From NCBI GenBank assembly GCA_900199595.1, contig FZRB01000002.1, forward strand, positions 157,965 through 215,971: DNA of 58,007 bases, written 5' to 3'. The position numbers and the translations under genes were made by a program. Shown piece after piece: positions 23,548-32,110 of this stretch (its first letter is position 1; each line of letters opens with the position of its first letter). The notes under the pieces are model-generated. The model saw only the letters and a program-made list of their open reading frames with translations, did no database searches and was not told the origin of the DNA. The DNA is from Lachnospiraceae bacterium. Its GTDB lineage: Bacteria > Bacillota > Clostridia > Lachnospirales > Lachnospiraceae.

Positions 23548-24483
23548 TCATGTTCTTCTAATATTTGAATCAAAAAATTTCTGATAACCCAGCCAGTCGG
23601 TCGCTTCCGGATTTGCCTCCAGAGTCTCCTTGAAGCATTCCATCTTTGCATCCGTATCATCAGCATAGGCAAGAGCCATAGCCTCCATCAGCCCCGGCTT
23701 CTTCGGTGAACCAAATTCCAGCTTACCATGATGAGCAAGTATGCAGTGCTCCAGTTTTCCAAGCAATGTATGTGGAAAACCGTCTATCTGATTAGCCTTA
23801 TCTCTGACCATCATTGTTCCCATAACTATATGTCCGAGAAGATTACCCTCATCTGTATAATCATTCTGTGGAAAATCCGATATCTCATATATCTTTCCTA
23901 TATCATGGCAGATAGCCGCTGTGATCAGCAGATCACGGTCCAGCATCGGATAATTCTTAGAAAAGAAATCACATATCCTTGTTACTGAAAGAGTATGCTC
24001 CAGAAGTCCTCCGATAAAGCCATGATGCACAGACTTTGCAGCGCTGTGCTTCTTAAATCTCTTAATAAAATCATTATCCTCTACAAAGAAACTATAAAGG
24101 AGCTTCTTCAGATTGTTATCCTTCACAGAATCTATAAAACCTTTCAGTGAAGAGTACATTTCCTCTATATCATAGGACGAAACAGGCATATAGTCTGATA
24201 TATCCACTTCATTTTCCTGCATCCTCTGAACTCTCTTTATATTGAACTGAAGAGAATTGTTAAAGCTGGTTATCTGACCACTGACCTTGATATAGTCCAT
24301 CGCCTCAAAATGTTCTATAGCATTGCTGAGGTCCCATATCTTTCCATCGATCACACCGGTTTTATCCTGAAGCATCAGACTGTAATAAGTCTTTCCTGCC
24401 TTGGACTGTGCAACCACCTTGGATTTGCAGAAATATATGTCTGTAATGTTGTCTCCCTCACGAAGAGTGTTGATGTAATTCAT
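23548..24483 (-). CDS. 3'-5' exoribonuclease YhaM-family (OB-fold plus HD domain)
   Basis: A 311-residue protein. Residues about 10-85 form an OB-fold nucleic-acid-binding domain (GDNITDIYFCKSKVVAQSK...DKTGVIDGKIWD), and residues about 150-290 form an HD metal-dependent phosphohydrolase domain with HHGFIGGLLEHTLSV, CHDIGKI and LLGHIVMG, whose His and Asp residues bind two metal ions. YhaM/Cbf1 proteins degrade RNA and single-stranded DNA from the 3' end. The gene lies between an aminotransferase gene (40 bp upstream) and dus (35 bp downstream). Confidence 0.9.
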   Translation of the reverse strand: MNYINTLREGDNITDIYFCKSKVVAQSKAGKTYYSLMLQDKTGVIDGKIWDLSNAIEHFEAMDYIKVSGQITSFNNSLQFNIKRVQRMQENEVDISDYMPVSSYDIEEMYSSLKGFIDSVKDNNLKKLLYSFFVEDNDFIKRFKKHSAAKSVHHGFIGGLLEHTLSVTRICDFFSKNYPMLDRDLLITAAICHDIGKIYEISDFPQNDYTDEGNLLGHIVMGTMMVRDKANQIDGFPHTLLGKLEHCILAHHGKLEFGSPKKPGLMEAMALAYADDTDAKMECFKETLEANPEATDWLGYQKFFDSNIRRT

Positions 24484-24523
24484 TCTATTTCTCCTGTTAA
24501 TTTAGTAAGCAAAAAGAATCTCC

Positions 24524-25687
24524 CTACTGACTCATATTTGTGATAAAGTGCTCTATTCTGTCCATGGCTTCTCTCAGCCTGTCTATGGAATAAGCATAGG
24601 ATATTCTGATGAAGCCTTCACCTGAAGTTCCAAATGCATTACCCGGCACAACTGCAAGCTTTTCTTCCCTGAGCAGCCTGGTGGCGAAATCATCCGACGA
24701 TAGCCCGGTTCTTTTTATACTCGGGAAGATATAGAAGGCTCCCATAGGCTCAAATGCCGGCATCCCCATATCATTCAGTCTTTTGAAGAGGAATCTTCTT
24801 CTTTCATCATAGGATTTTTTCATTACGGCTATGTCTTTGTCGCCATTTTTAACCGCCTCTATAGCTGCGTACTGACTTGTTGTAGGCGCACACATAATGC
24901 AGAACTGGTGGATCTTGGTCATAAGTCCTGCCACCTTTTCCGGCGCAAGCGCGTATCCAAGTCTCCATCCCGTCATGGCATAAGCCTTGGAAAATCCATT
25001 TATTATTATAGTTCTTTCCTTCATACCCGGAAGCGCACCGATAGAAAAATGTCCCTGCTCTGAGTATGTCAGTTCAGAATATATCTCATCGGAAATAACA
25101 TAGATATCATGCTTCTTACATAACTCTGCAATAGGAAGCAGATCCTCTCTGGTCATTACTGCGCCTGTAGGATTATTCGGAAATGACAGGATCAGAACCT
25201 TTGTTTTCTCTGTTATGGCAGCTTCCAGTTCACCGGCTGTCAGCTTGAACTGATTCTCATTTTTAAGATCAATGGTAACCGGCACACCACCGGCCAGAGC
25301 TGCACACGGAACATAAGACACATAGCAGGGCTCAGGGATGATAACTTCATCTCCCGAATTAATGAGTGCCCTCAACGCAAGGTCTATTCCTTCAGAGCCG
25401 CCCACAGTAATGAGACATTCCTTATTCGGAGCATAATTAACATTATACTTCTGTCCATACCACCTGGTGAGTTCCTGTCGAAGCTCCATCAGACCAGAGT
25501 TTGATGTGTAAAATGTCTTCCCCTTTTCAAGTGAATATATACCTTCATCCACTATATGCCAGGGCGTTTCAAAGTCCGGCTCACCTACTCCCAGAGAGAT
25601 GGCATCCGGCATTTCACTTACTATATCAAAAAATTTTCTTATCCCGGACGGCTTTATGCTGTCCGCTATTATACTGACGTCTCTCAT
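24524..25687 (-). CDS. PLP-dependent aminotransferase, class I/II
   Basis: A 387-residue fold-type I aminotransferase. The ATG at 25687 is preferred over an upstream TTG, though the ribosome site (AAAGG) is distant and the start is uncertain. Motifs: GVGEPDFETP, the Tyr/Gly cluster GSEGIDLALRAL, FPNNPTGAV, SDEIYSELTY, the PLP lysine in INGFSKAYAMTGWRLGY, and FIRISYAYS with the carboxylate-binding Arg. An Lrp/AsnC regulator lies upstream on the same strand, the arrangement seen for alanine/aromatic aminotransferases of Firmicutes (for example alaR-alaT). The amino acid substrate is not determined by sequence. Confidence 0.92.
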   Translation of the reverse strand: MRDVSIIADSIKPSGIRKFFDIVSEMPDAISLGVGEPDFETPWHIVDEGIYSLEKGKTFYTSNSGLMELRQELTRWYGQKYNVNYAPNKECLITVGGSEGIDLALRALINSGDEVIIPEPCYVSYVPCAALAGGVPVTIDLKNENQFKLTAGELEAAITEKTKVLILSFPNNPTGAVMTREDLLPIAELCKKHDIYVISDEIYSELTYSEQGHFSIGALPGMKERTIIINGFSKAYAMTGWRLGYALAPEKVAGLMTKIHQFCIMCAPTTSQYAAIEAVKNGDKDIAVMKKSYDERRRFLFKRLNDMGMPAFEPMGAFYIFPSIKRTGLSSDDFATRLLREEKLAVVPGNAFGTSGEGFIRISYAYSIDRLREAMDRIEHFITNMSQ

Positions 25688-25713
25688 ATAACTAATCAAC
25701 CTTTAGATTTATA

Positions 25714-25859
25714 TATCCCAGAGCTATCGTGCCATATCCGCTTCGCAGATATGCAAGCCTTGCTACGCAAGTCTTGGATGCACTTCGTGCATCGCATCCT
25801 CACTTCGTTCGGACCCTGGGAACCCTCGGTACTTCGTACCGTATCCCAGGGCTATGCCA
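25714..25859. repeat. Multi-hairpin palindromic repeat element between aminotransferase and Lrp genes
   Basis: About 145 bp made of stem-loops: CATATC/GATATG (25733-25753), TTGC-TAC-GCAA (25760-25770), GGATGC...GCATCC (25776-25799) and CCCTGGG...CCCAGGG (25814-25851) with an inner CGGTAC-TTC-GTACCG. It is flanked by near-identical words (ATCCCAGAGCTAT at 25715, ATCCCAGGGCTAT at 25843). The right end forms the last codons of the Lrp gene. Confidence 0.8.
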
Positions 25860-26340
25860 TTCCCTCCACGCGGGAGTCAGAACCGCCTTCTTCTGAAATG
25901 ATCACCTTATGATCCTTATATTTTTTAAGCACAAAAAATGTGGCAGTTGAAACCACCGATTCCATCGGAGCTATCTTCTCGTATACAAAATGTGATATAT
26001 CCTTAAGGGAATCGCCTTCTATGGTAAGTATCAGATCATTTGACGCTCCGGACATAAGATATACTGATTTTACTTCTTCGAACTTACTGATTCTTGTGGA
26101 TATTCTGTCAAATCCCTCGCCTCTCACAGGGGATATCTTAACGCCAATAAGAGCAGTAACTCTTTCCTGCCCCAGCTTATCCCAGTCTATAAGAGTATGA
26201 TATCCGCAGATGATATTCTCATCTTCCATCTTCTTTATCTCAGCTGCGACCTCCTCTTCAGATCTGCCCAGCATAGCAGCTATTTCTGACGGAGCAAGTC
26301 TGCTGTTGGTTTCAAGCAAATTAAGTATTTCTCTTCTCAT
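25852..26340 (-). CDS. Lrp/AsnC-family transcriptional regulator
   Basis: A 162-residue feast/famine regulator starting at the ATG at 26340 (AAGGAG 6 nt upstream; a GTG at 26361 was rejected). The N-terminal winged helix (LLETNSRLAPSEIAAMLGRSEEEVAAEIKKMEDENIICGY) is followed by the RAM effector domain (VTALIGVKISP...VYLMSGASNDLILTIEG). Members bind amino acids and act as octamers on neighbouring amino acid genes, here probably the aminotransferase just downstream. The last residues (RVEGMA) come from the repeat element, so the C-terminus may have been altered by its insertion. It lies 50 bp after the histidine kinase gene. Confidence 0.9.
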   Translation of the reverse strand: MRREILNLLETNSRLAPSEIAAMLGRSEEEVAAEIKKMEDENIICGYHTLIDWDKLGQERVTALIGVKISPVRGEGFDRISTRISKFEEVKSVYLMSGASNDLILTIEGDSLKDISHFVYEKIAPMESVVSTATFFVLKKYKDHKVIISEEGGSDSRVEGMA

Positions 26341-26390
26341 TTCATTCTCCTTATGCGTCACTTGCTTTAGTCTCCCTTACACTTTCTCTT

Positions 26391-27950
26391 CTAGAAGTTT
26401 GTAGGATTTACAAGTATCTCAGTTTCACCTGAATGTGTTCCTTCTGACTTAGCCTTTGTAAGTGTGAAGACAAATTTGGAGCCTTCGCCCTCTTTACTGA
26501 AGACTTCAATACTCTCATTATGTGCTTTTATTATTTCCTTGGTGATAGCAAGTCCAAGACCTGTTCCGGCCTTATCCTTGCCACGGCTGGTATCGTCCTT
26601 GTAGAATCTCGTCCAGATCTTCTTCTGGGTATCCTCATTCATTCCGATACCTTCGTCCTTAACAATGACCTCAAGCTTCTCTCCCTTTTCATTTATATCG
26701 ATATAAATCCTCTTTCCCTCGGGAGTAAATTTTATCGCATTATCCAGAAGGTTATATACTACCTGCTGGATCTTTGTCTTATCAGCATTGACTACTGTAG
26801 CCTCTGCATGATTATTCAGATAGATAGCTATATTTTTATCTATACATTTGATCTCAAATGTATTCAGTGTTGTTCTTACTATGTCAATAAAATCAAATTC
26901 CGTAAGATTAAGATATGGTCCGTATATCTCAAGCCTGTTGAGATCCAGCAGTCCCTGAGTCAGCTTGGTAAGTCTGTTGGTCTCATCAAGGACTATACCA
27001 AGATATCTTCCCTGCTTCTCCGGCGGAATAGTTCCGTCCTGCATGGCTGTAACATATCCTCTTATGGATGTAAGTGGACTTCTGAAATCATGAGATATAT
27101 TGGAGATGAATTCGTGTCTGTATTCCTCCAGCTTCGACAGCTCTGACGCCATGTATTCCATGGAATTAGCCAGCTGACCTATCTCATCCTCCGAATTAAT
27201 ACCGGTTTCAACATCAAAATCACCCTTGGAATAATCCTCGGCAACATCAGCCAGCTTCTTTATAGGTCTTACGACCTTTCTGGATATGATACCAAGAAAT
27301 GCGAACGCAATTATGATAATGACCAGACATGGAATAAAGCTTATTCCGTAGATATTTGTCATGGCTTCATTTATATCAGAAGTGGTGGAATGTATGATAA
27401 GAGCGCCTGCAGGAATATCAATGGTTCCATCAACAGGGCCTCTGTACTGTGAAAATGTGATCGGCGTATTTACTGTTATCACATTTCCGGTGAACATCCC
27501 GTAGAAATCACCAACCAGATAATAATTGGAATGGATGTCGTAATCTTTATCCAGACTATAGATATTTACTGGAAGACTTTCCTGCATGGTAATGGAGGAA
27601 GAGCTTTTATCTTCTTTATCATCGGAATCATCAGAACTACTGACATTATTAAAATATCCCGATGAGGCAATAAGTCTTCCGGACTCATCTATATACCAGA
27701 TATCCGAATTAAGGGTTTTTCCGTAATAATTAAATATCGCAGAAAGACCATACTCATCAGTGTCTCCCTTTGCATACGAATAGATAGCCTCGCGGGCTAT
27801 AAGAGTTGCCTCATTCGTTATAGTCGTCTTCTTCTCTTCGATAAGACTTCTTCTAGTGAAGTAAGATATGAAAAATATAAGAAAACCAAAGGAAACTATA
27901 AGTATAACAAGAAATGTTATATATATCCTGTCCAGAAGAGATCGTTGCAT
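26391..27950 (-). CDS. Sensor histidine kinase
   Basis: A 519-residue membrane kinase. Helix about 10-32, an extracellular sensor domain of about 140 residues (cache-like; contains a Ser/Asp-rich loop SSSDDSDDKEDKSSSS), a second helix about 198-220, HAMP (RKVVRPIKKLADVAEDYSKG), HisKA with the phosphoaccepting His in EFISNISHDFRSPLTSIRG, then HATPase with N-box NLLDNAIKF, G1 DEGIGM and G2 GTGLGLAI. It pairs with the response regulator gene 30 bp upstream. The signal is unknown. The order regulator-kinase and neighbours (VanW, MutS2) suggest a broad housekeeping or envelope role, but this is inference. Confidence 0.93.
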   Translation of the reverse strand: MQRSLLDRIYITFLVILIVSFGFLIFFISYFTRRSLIEEKKTTITNEATLIAREAIYSYAKGDTDEYGLSAIFNYYGKTLNSDIWYIDESGRLIASSGYFNNVSSSDDSDDKEDKSSSSITMQESLPVNIYSLDKDYDIHSNYYLVGDFYGMFTGNVITVNTPITFSQYRGPVDGTIDIPAGALIIHSTTSDINEAMTNIYGISFIPCLVIIIIAFAFLGIISRKVVRPIKKLADVAEDYSKGDFDVETGINSEDEIGQLANSMEYMASELSKLEEYRHEFISNISHDFRSPLTSIRGYVTAMQDGTIPPEKQGRYLGIVLDETNRLTKLTQGLLDLNRLEIYGPYLNLTEFDFIDIVRTTLNTFEIKCIDKNIAIYLNNHAEATVVNADKTKIQQVVYNLLDNAIKFTPEGKRIYIDINEKGEKLEVIVKDEGIGMNEDTQKKIWTRFYKDDTSRGKDKAGTGLGLAITKEIIKAHNESIEVFSKEGEGSKFVFTLTKAKSEGTHSGETEILVNPTNF

Positions 27951-27980
27951 GTACTATACCTCTAAATCAAAAACAGTAAT

Positions 27981-28700
27981 TTATTTTACCTCGAATTTGT
28001 ATCCGATACGCCATACAGTAGATATAGCCCAGTTATGCTCGCCTATGAGCTTCTCACGAAGCCTCTTTACATGTACATCTACAGTTCTCGAATCACCTAT
28101 AAAATCATATCCCCACAGCTGACTGAGGAGCTGATCTCTTGTAAATACCTGATTTGGATGAGATGCAAGGAAATAAAGCAGCTCGATCTCCTTCGGAGGC
28201 ATTTCCAGCTGAACTCCCTCAAAGGATACTGTATAGTTTGATATATTTACAATAAGTCCCGGATACTCGATATAATCACCCTTATGCTGAGCATCTTCGT
28301 TATGAGCGATACTTGCCTCTTCTGCCTTTGAGGAGCCTGAACGTCTCAGAACTGCACTGACTCTTGCGACAAGTTCATTGGAATCAAAGGGCTTGACTAT
28401 ATAATCATCAGCTCCCATTTTGAGTCCCAGCACCTTATCAAATACTTCACCTTTGGCAGAAAGGAAAATAACCGGTGTGTCTCTGGTCTTTCTTATCTGC
28501 TGGCATACCTCGTAGCCGTCCATGCCGGGAAGCATTATATCAAGAAGAATAAGATCAGGATTATAAACCTCTATAAGCTTCAGAGCCTCTTCGCCATCCC
28601 CTGCCTTCTCTGTATCATACTGCTCTTTTTCAAGATAAAGAGAAATTAGCTCTGCTATATTTTCATCATCATCTACTATCAGAACCTTCTGTTTTACCAT
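27981..28700 (-). CDS. OmpR/PhoB-family response regulator
   Basis: A 239-residue DNA-binding regulator. The receiver domain (1-120) has the acidic pocket DDDE, the phosphorylated Asp in LILLDIMLPGMDG, the conserved Thr/Ser in PVIFLSA and Lys in IVKPFDSNELVARV. The C-terminal domain (about 145-238) is a winged helix (LEMPPKEIELLYFLASHPNQVFTRDQLL, SRTVDVHVKRLREKL, WRIGYKFEV). It is cotranscribed with the histidine kinase (30 bp gap) and lies 28 bp after mutS2. It is expected to be phosphorylated by the adjacent kinase; targets are unknown. Confidence 0.95.
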   Translation of the reverse strand: MVKQKVLIVDDDENIAELISLYLEKEQYDTEKAGDGEEALKLIEVYNPDLILLDIMLPGMDGYEVCQQIRKTRDTPVIFLSAKGEVFDKVLGLKMGADDYIVKPFDSNELVARVSAVLRRSGSSKAEEASIAHNEDAQHKGDYIEYPGLIVNISNYTVSFEGVQLEMPPKEIELLYFLASHPNQVFTRDQLLSQLWGYDFIGDSRTVDVHVKRLREKLIGEHNWAISTVWRIGYKFEVK

Positions 28701-28728
28701 TAGCCTTCTCCTTTTTTACAAAATAGCT

Positions 28729-31128
28729 TTACAGCTTAACAATAGTAACTCCGCTGTCACCCTCTCCGAATTCGCCGGCTCTGAATTCCTTTACAAAGGA
28801 TTTCTTCTTAAGGTATTCCGCGATTCCTCTCCTGAGAGCTCCTGTTCCTTTTCCATGAACAATTCTAACCTGCTCCGTATGTGTTATCAGCGCATCATCA
28901 AGGAACTTATCCAGCTCAGCCTTCGCCTCGTCCACTGTTTTACCCAGAAGATTGATCTCCGGCCTGAAGTTCATAGCCTTGCTGCTGTCACTATATCCCC
29001 CACTGAATTTTCTGGTTTCTCTGAACTTCTGATCCTCAGTCTTTGTACTCAGTTTGTCCTCATCTATAATAAGAAGATCACTTACCGGAAAACGTGAGGT
29101 CAGGATTCCCATCTCAACCAGAACACTGTTGTTCTTATCCGGCAGCTCTATAACATGACCCTCTGTTTCGAGGCTCAGAACAAGCACCTTATCTCCCACG
29201 TGAAAATCCGTCAGCTTATGTCCGGAATACTTAGGAGTTTTTTCTTCTTTCTTATCCCCGAGCTTCTTACTCTTTTCGCGGATATCAGACCGCTTCATCT
29301 CAAGAGTACGTGCGTCTATTTTCTCAGGATTTTTCAACCATTTATTATAATTCTTTATAGCATCATCCGCAAAGGACTTTGCTTCATCAACTATATCTCT
29401 TGCTTCCTGTCTGGCCTTTTCGATAAGCTCGGCCTTCTTCTCATTAAGAGTATTCTCTTTTTCTGTCAGTCTTTCTCTCAGCTTCTTTGCTGAAGCTGTT
29501 TCTATCTCAAGCTCTTCCTTCAGACGGGACATCTCTTTCTCATTTTCAGTAAGCTGAGAGATAACCCTTTCCATGGTGAGCTGATTATCGTCCATTCCTT
29601 CTCTGGCATCATCAATTATCTCATCCGGAAGTCCCAGTCTTTTTGCGATTGCAAATGCATTGGAGGATCCGGGTATACCTGTCATGAGTCTGTAAGTCGG
29701 TCTGAGTGACTTCATGTCAAATTCACAGGACGCATTTTCCACTCCCTCTGTTCCGACAGCATAGGTTTTAAGCTCTGTATAGTGAGTAGTCGCCATGACT
29801 CTGCAGCCACGTTTTCTGAGATATTCCAGAATAGCTATGGCAAGGGACGCTCCCTCTGCGGGATCCGTTCCACCTCCCGGCTCATCAAAAAGAACCAGCG
29901 ACCTGTCATTTACATTTTTCACTATATAAGTAATATTACTCATATGCGAGGAAAATGTAGACAGACTGAGCTCTATGCTCTGCTCATCTCCTATATCCGC
30001 ATAGACATCCTCAAAGACCGAAAGTCTGCTTCCTGCCATCGCAGGAATATGTAGTCCTGCCTGCCCCATCAGTGTAAGAAGTCCCAGAGTTTTCAGAGAT
30101 ACAGTCTTACCTCCGGTATTCGGTCCTGTTATTATCAGAAGATTATACTTATCACCCAGAGTTATATCTATGGGAACTGCTGTTTTCCTTTCCAGCAGCG
30201 GATGATAAGCTCTTTTTAATTCAATTATTCCATCCTCATTCCACACAGGCTCCGTACTGTCAGTAGCTCTGGCAAATCTCGCCTTTGCAAATATAAAATC
30301 CAGTTCTATAAGGGTTTTATAATCAAGTTCTATTTCTTCTCTGACAGAGGCCAGCATCTCACTTAAGTTAGCAAGTATCTTTTCTATCTCCATGAATTCT
30401 TCGATGTGAAGATCCTGGATCTGATTGTTCAGTTCAACTATCTGCATAGGTTCTATAAAAACCGTCGATCCTGTTGAAGATCTGTCATGAACCATGCCCG
30501 GAAATGAATTCTTATGCTCTATTTTTACAGGTATACAATACCTGCCGTTACGTGAAGTGATGAGTGCATCCATCAGCTTATCCCTGTTGGACTCACTTTT
30601 AACGATCTTATTTAAGGTGCTGTGTATGCTTACTTCAGCCGCACCGATCTTTTTTCTAATAGAACGAAGACTTCCTGAGGCATCATCTGCTATTTCATCT
30701 GCCGATAGGATACATCTTCTAATCTCACTGGATATATCTTCAAATGCCATCAGCTCATCAAAAAGACAGGTAAGACTGTCAAAGCTCTTCGCATTTTCAG
30801 AATTACCCTCTCCGTATCTTTTTACCTCAGCTGCAGTTTCCAGAAGGCCGGCCATATCAAGAAGCTCAGCCGCGCTGAGGGATGAGCCTATTTCCAGAAG
30901 CTTAAGACTTTCTGCCACAGGTCTCACACCTGAAAATGAAGTGCTTCCTGTTTTTTCCAGTCTAAGATATGCATCTCTAGTATTCTGCTGAAGAAGCTCT
31001 ATCTTATTTCTTTCCTTCAGCGGCTTTATACTGAGAGACTTTTTCTTAGCCCCTTCCGTGTAAGCATAGCCGGACAGCATTTCCAATATTTTGTTAAATT
31101 CAAGTACTCTGATTGATCTTTTATTCAT
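28729..31128 (-). CDS. mutS2: MutS2 family endonuclease/ribosome-rescue factor
   Basis: A 799-residue protein. The MutS-like core domain and long helical clamp (about 1-310), ATPase with Walker A TGPNTGGKTVSLK, Walker B LVLFDEPGGGTDPAEG and the His of MATTHYTELK, a coiled coil (about 515-625, Glu/Lys-rich), a KOW-like patch (FHVGDKVLVLSLETEGHVIELP) and the C-terminal Smr nuclease domain with LLGKTVDEAKAELDKFLDDA and HGKGTGALRRGI. MutS2 acts against recombination in some bacteria and splits stalled or collided ribosomes in Bacillus subtilis. Its start overlaps the stop of the AIR-synthase-like gene by 4 nt (ATGA), indicating translational coupling. Confidence 0.95.
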   Translation of the reverse strand: MNKRSIRVLEFNKILEMLSGYAYTEGAKKKSLSIKPLKERNKIELLQQNTRDAYLRLEKTGSTSFSGVRPVAESLKLLEIGSSLSAAELLDMAGLLETAAEVKRYGEGNSENAKSFDSLTCLFDELMAFEDISSEIRRCILSADEIADDASGSLRSIRKKIGAAEVSIHSTLNKIVKSESNRDKLMDALITSRNGRYCIPVKIEHKNSFPGMVHDRSSTGSTVFIEPMQIVELNNQIQDLHIEEFMEIEKILANLSEMLASVREEIELDYKTLIELDFIFAKARFARATDSTEPVWNEDGIIELKRAYHPLLERKTAVPIDITLGDKYNLLIITGPNTGGKTVSLKTLGLLTLMGQAGLHIPAMAGSRLSVFEDVYADIGDEQSIELSLSTFSSHMSNITYIVKNVNDRSLVLFDEPGGGTDPAEGASLAIAILEYLRKRGCRVMATTHYTELKTYAVGTEGVENASCEFDMKSLRPTYRLMTGIPGSSNAFAIAKRLGLPDEIIDDAREGMDDNQLTMERVISQLTENEKEMSRLKEELEIETASAKKLRERLTEKENTLNEKKAELIEKARQEARDIVDEAKSFADDAIKNYNKWLKNPEKIDARTLEMKRSDIREKSKKLGDKKEEKTPKYSGHKLTDFHVGDKVLVLSLETEGHVIELPDKNNSVLVEMGILTSRFPVSDLLIIDEDKLSTKTEDQKFRETRKFSGGYSDSSKAMNFRPEINLLGKTVDEAKAELDKFLDDALITHTEQVRIVHGKGTGALRRGIAEYLKKKSFVKEFRAGEFGEGDSGVTIVKL

Positions 31129-32102
31129 AAGACTTTATATATTTCATCGCCCTCGTACATATTAAGCGAACGATTCATATTGTAATTTTCCGAACGGACT
31201 GCCATTTTTTTATCATTAGTCAGTTCTCCCGAAATCATAAAATCCAGCCCTGACTTCGTGAGACTATCTGTCACTTTTTCAAGCTTCTCTTTTTTAACAA
31301 CCGCAACGACACCGCCGGTACCGAGAAGCAAATAAGGATTAATGTTATAAAATTCGCAAAGTTCTATAGTACTCTGCTTTATGGGAATCCCCTCATGTAT
31401 TATATCCAGCCCGCAGCCGGAATATTCACCTATTTCATACAAGGTCCGGTATATGCCGCCAAAGGACACATCATGAAGCATACTTACCCCGGACTTTATC
31501 AGTATCTCAGCCACAGAACTAATATCTGCTTTTTCACGGGAATACTCATAATTCTTAAGGTAAGACTCTGAGAATCTGTTCCTTAGTTCATCACATTTAC
31601 AGTCATAAATAACAGAAGCTCCGTATTCACCGGCAAATCCCAGTGTGATAAGCTTATCTCCTGACTCCGGTTTCCTGAGAAGTCCTTCTGTTACAGACTT
31701 TTCAGCCCTGCCAAATGCAGTAACCGTAAAGCTTATCTGCTCTCCTTCGCCGGATAGAACTGTATTTCCACCGACTACTCTGAAGCCTTTTTTCTTCGCA
31801 TATTCATTTACCTGATACATCTCATCACGAATGGTCTGTTCGGCGATTCCCTCACCAGCCACTATACTGATCATAAGCTTTTCAGCCGCAGCTCCACTCA
31901 TGGACAGATTATTTACAGCACGAATAACAGCCATAACGCCCCGGCTGCTATATCCATCAGCAGCAATAATAAAATCGCCACTACCGGTATCTTCACCGAT
32001 TATCGCATAGTCCCTGCCTGCCGCAGCCTGGTTGGTTTCGTCAGACGGGATATGCCTTACTATGCTTCTGTTCAGAATTCTGCTTCCTATCGTGCCTTTC
32101 AT
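31125..32102 (-). CDS. AIR synthase-related protein (PurM/HypE-like fold)
   Basis: A 325-residue protein with the two-domain PurM/SelD/HypE/ThiL fold: N-terminal IGEDTGSGDFIIAADGYSSRGVMAVIRAVNNLSMSGAAAEKLMIS, then FRVVGGNTVLSG and, in the second domain, MLHDVSFGGIYRTLYEIGEYSGCGL and LLLGTGGVVAVV. These enzymes use ATP to activate an amide or carboxylate; this subgroup is not purine-pathway PurM because length and N-terminus differ and no pur genes are near. It lies 8 bp after the VanW gene and overlaps mutS2. The function is not determined. The Lys and GN motif of HypE are not clear. Confidence 0.8.
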   Translation of the reverse strand: MKGTIGSRILNRSIVRHIPSDETNQAAAGRDYAIIGEDTGSGDFIIAADGYSSRGVMAVIRAVNNLSMSGAAAEKLMISIVAGEGIAEQTIRDEMYQVNEYAKKKGFRVVGGNTVLSGEGEQISFTVTAFGRAEKSVTEGLLRKPESGDKLITLGFAGEYGASVIYDCKCDELRNRFSESYLKNYEYSREKADISSVAEILIKSGVSMLHDVSFGGIYRTLYEIGEYSGCGLDIIHEGIPIKQSTIELCEFYNINPYLLLGTGGVVAVVKKEKLEKVTDSLTKSGLDFMISGELTNDKKMAVRSENYNMNRSLNMYEGDEIYKVL

Positions 32103-32110
32103 ATCAGGTT

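Noticed and set aside
31125-32102. Assignment as PurM, HypE, SelD or ThiL
   Set aside because: The fold matches the superfamily but none of the subgroup motifs or pathway neighbours is present, so only a general name is given.
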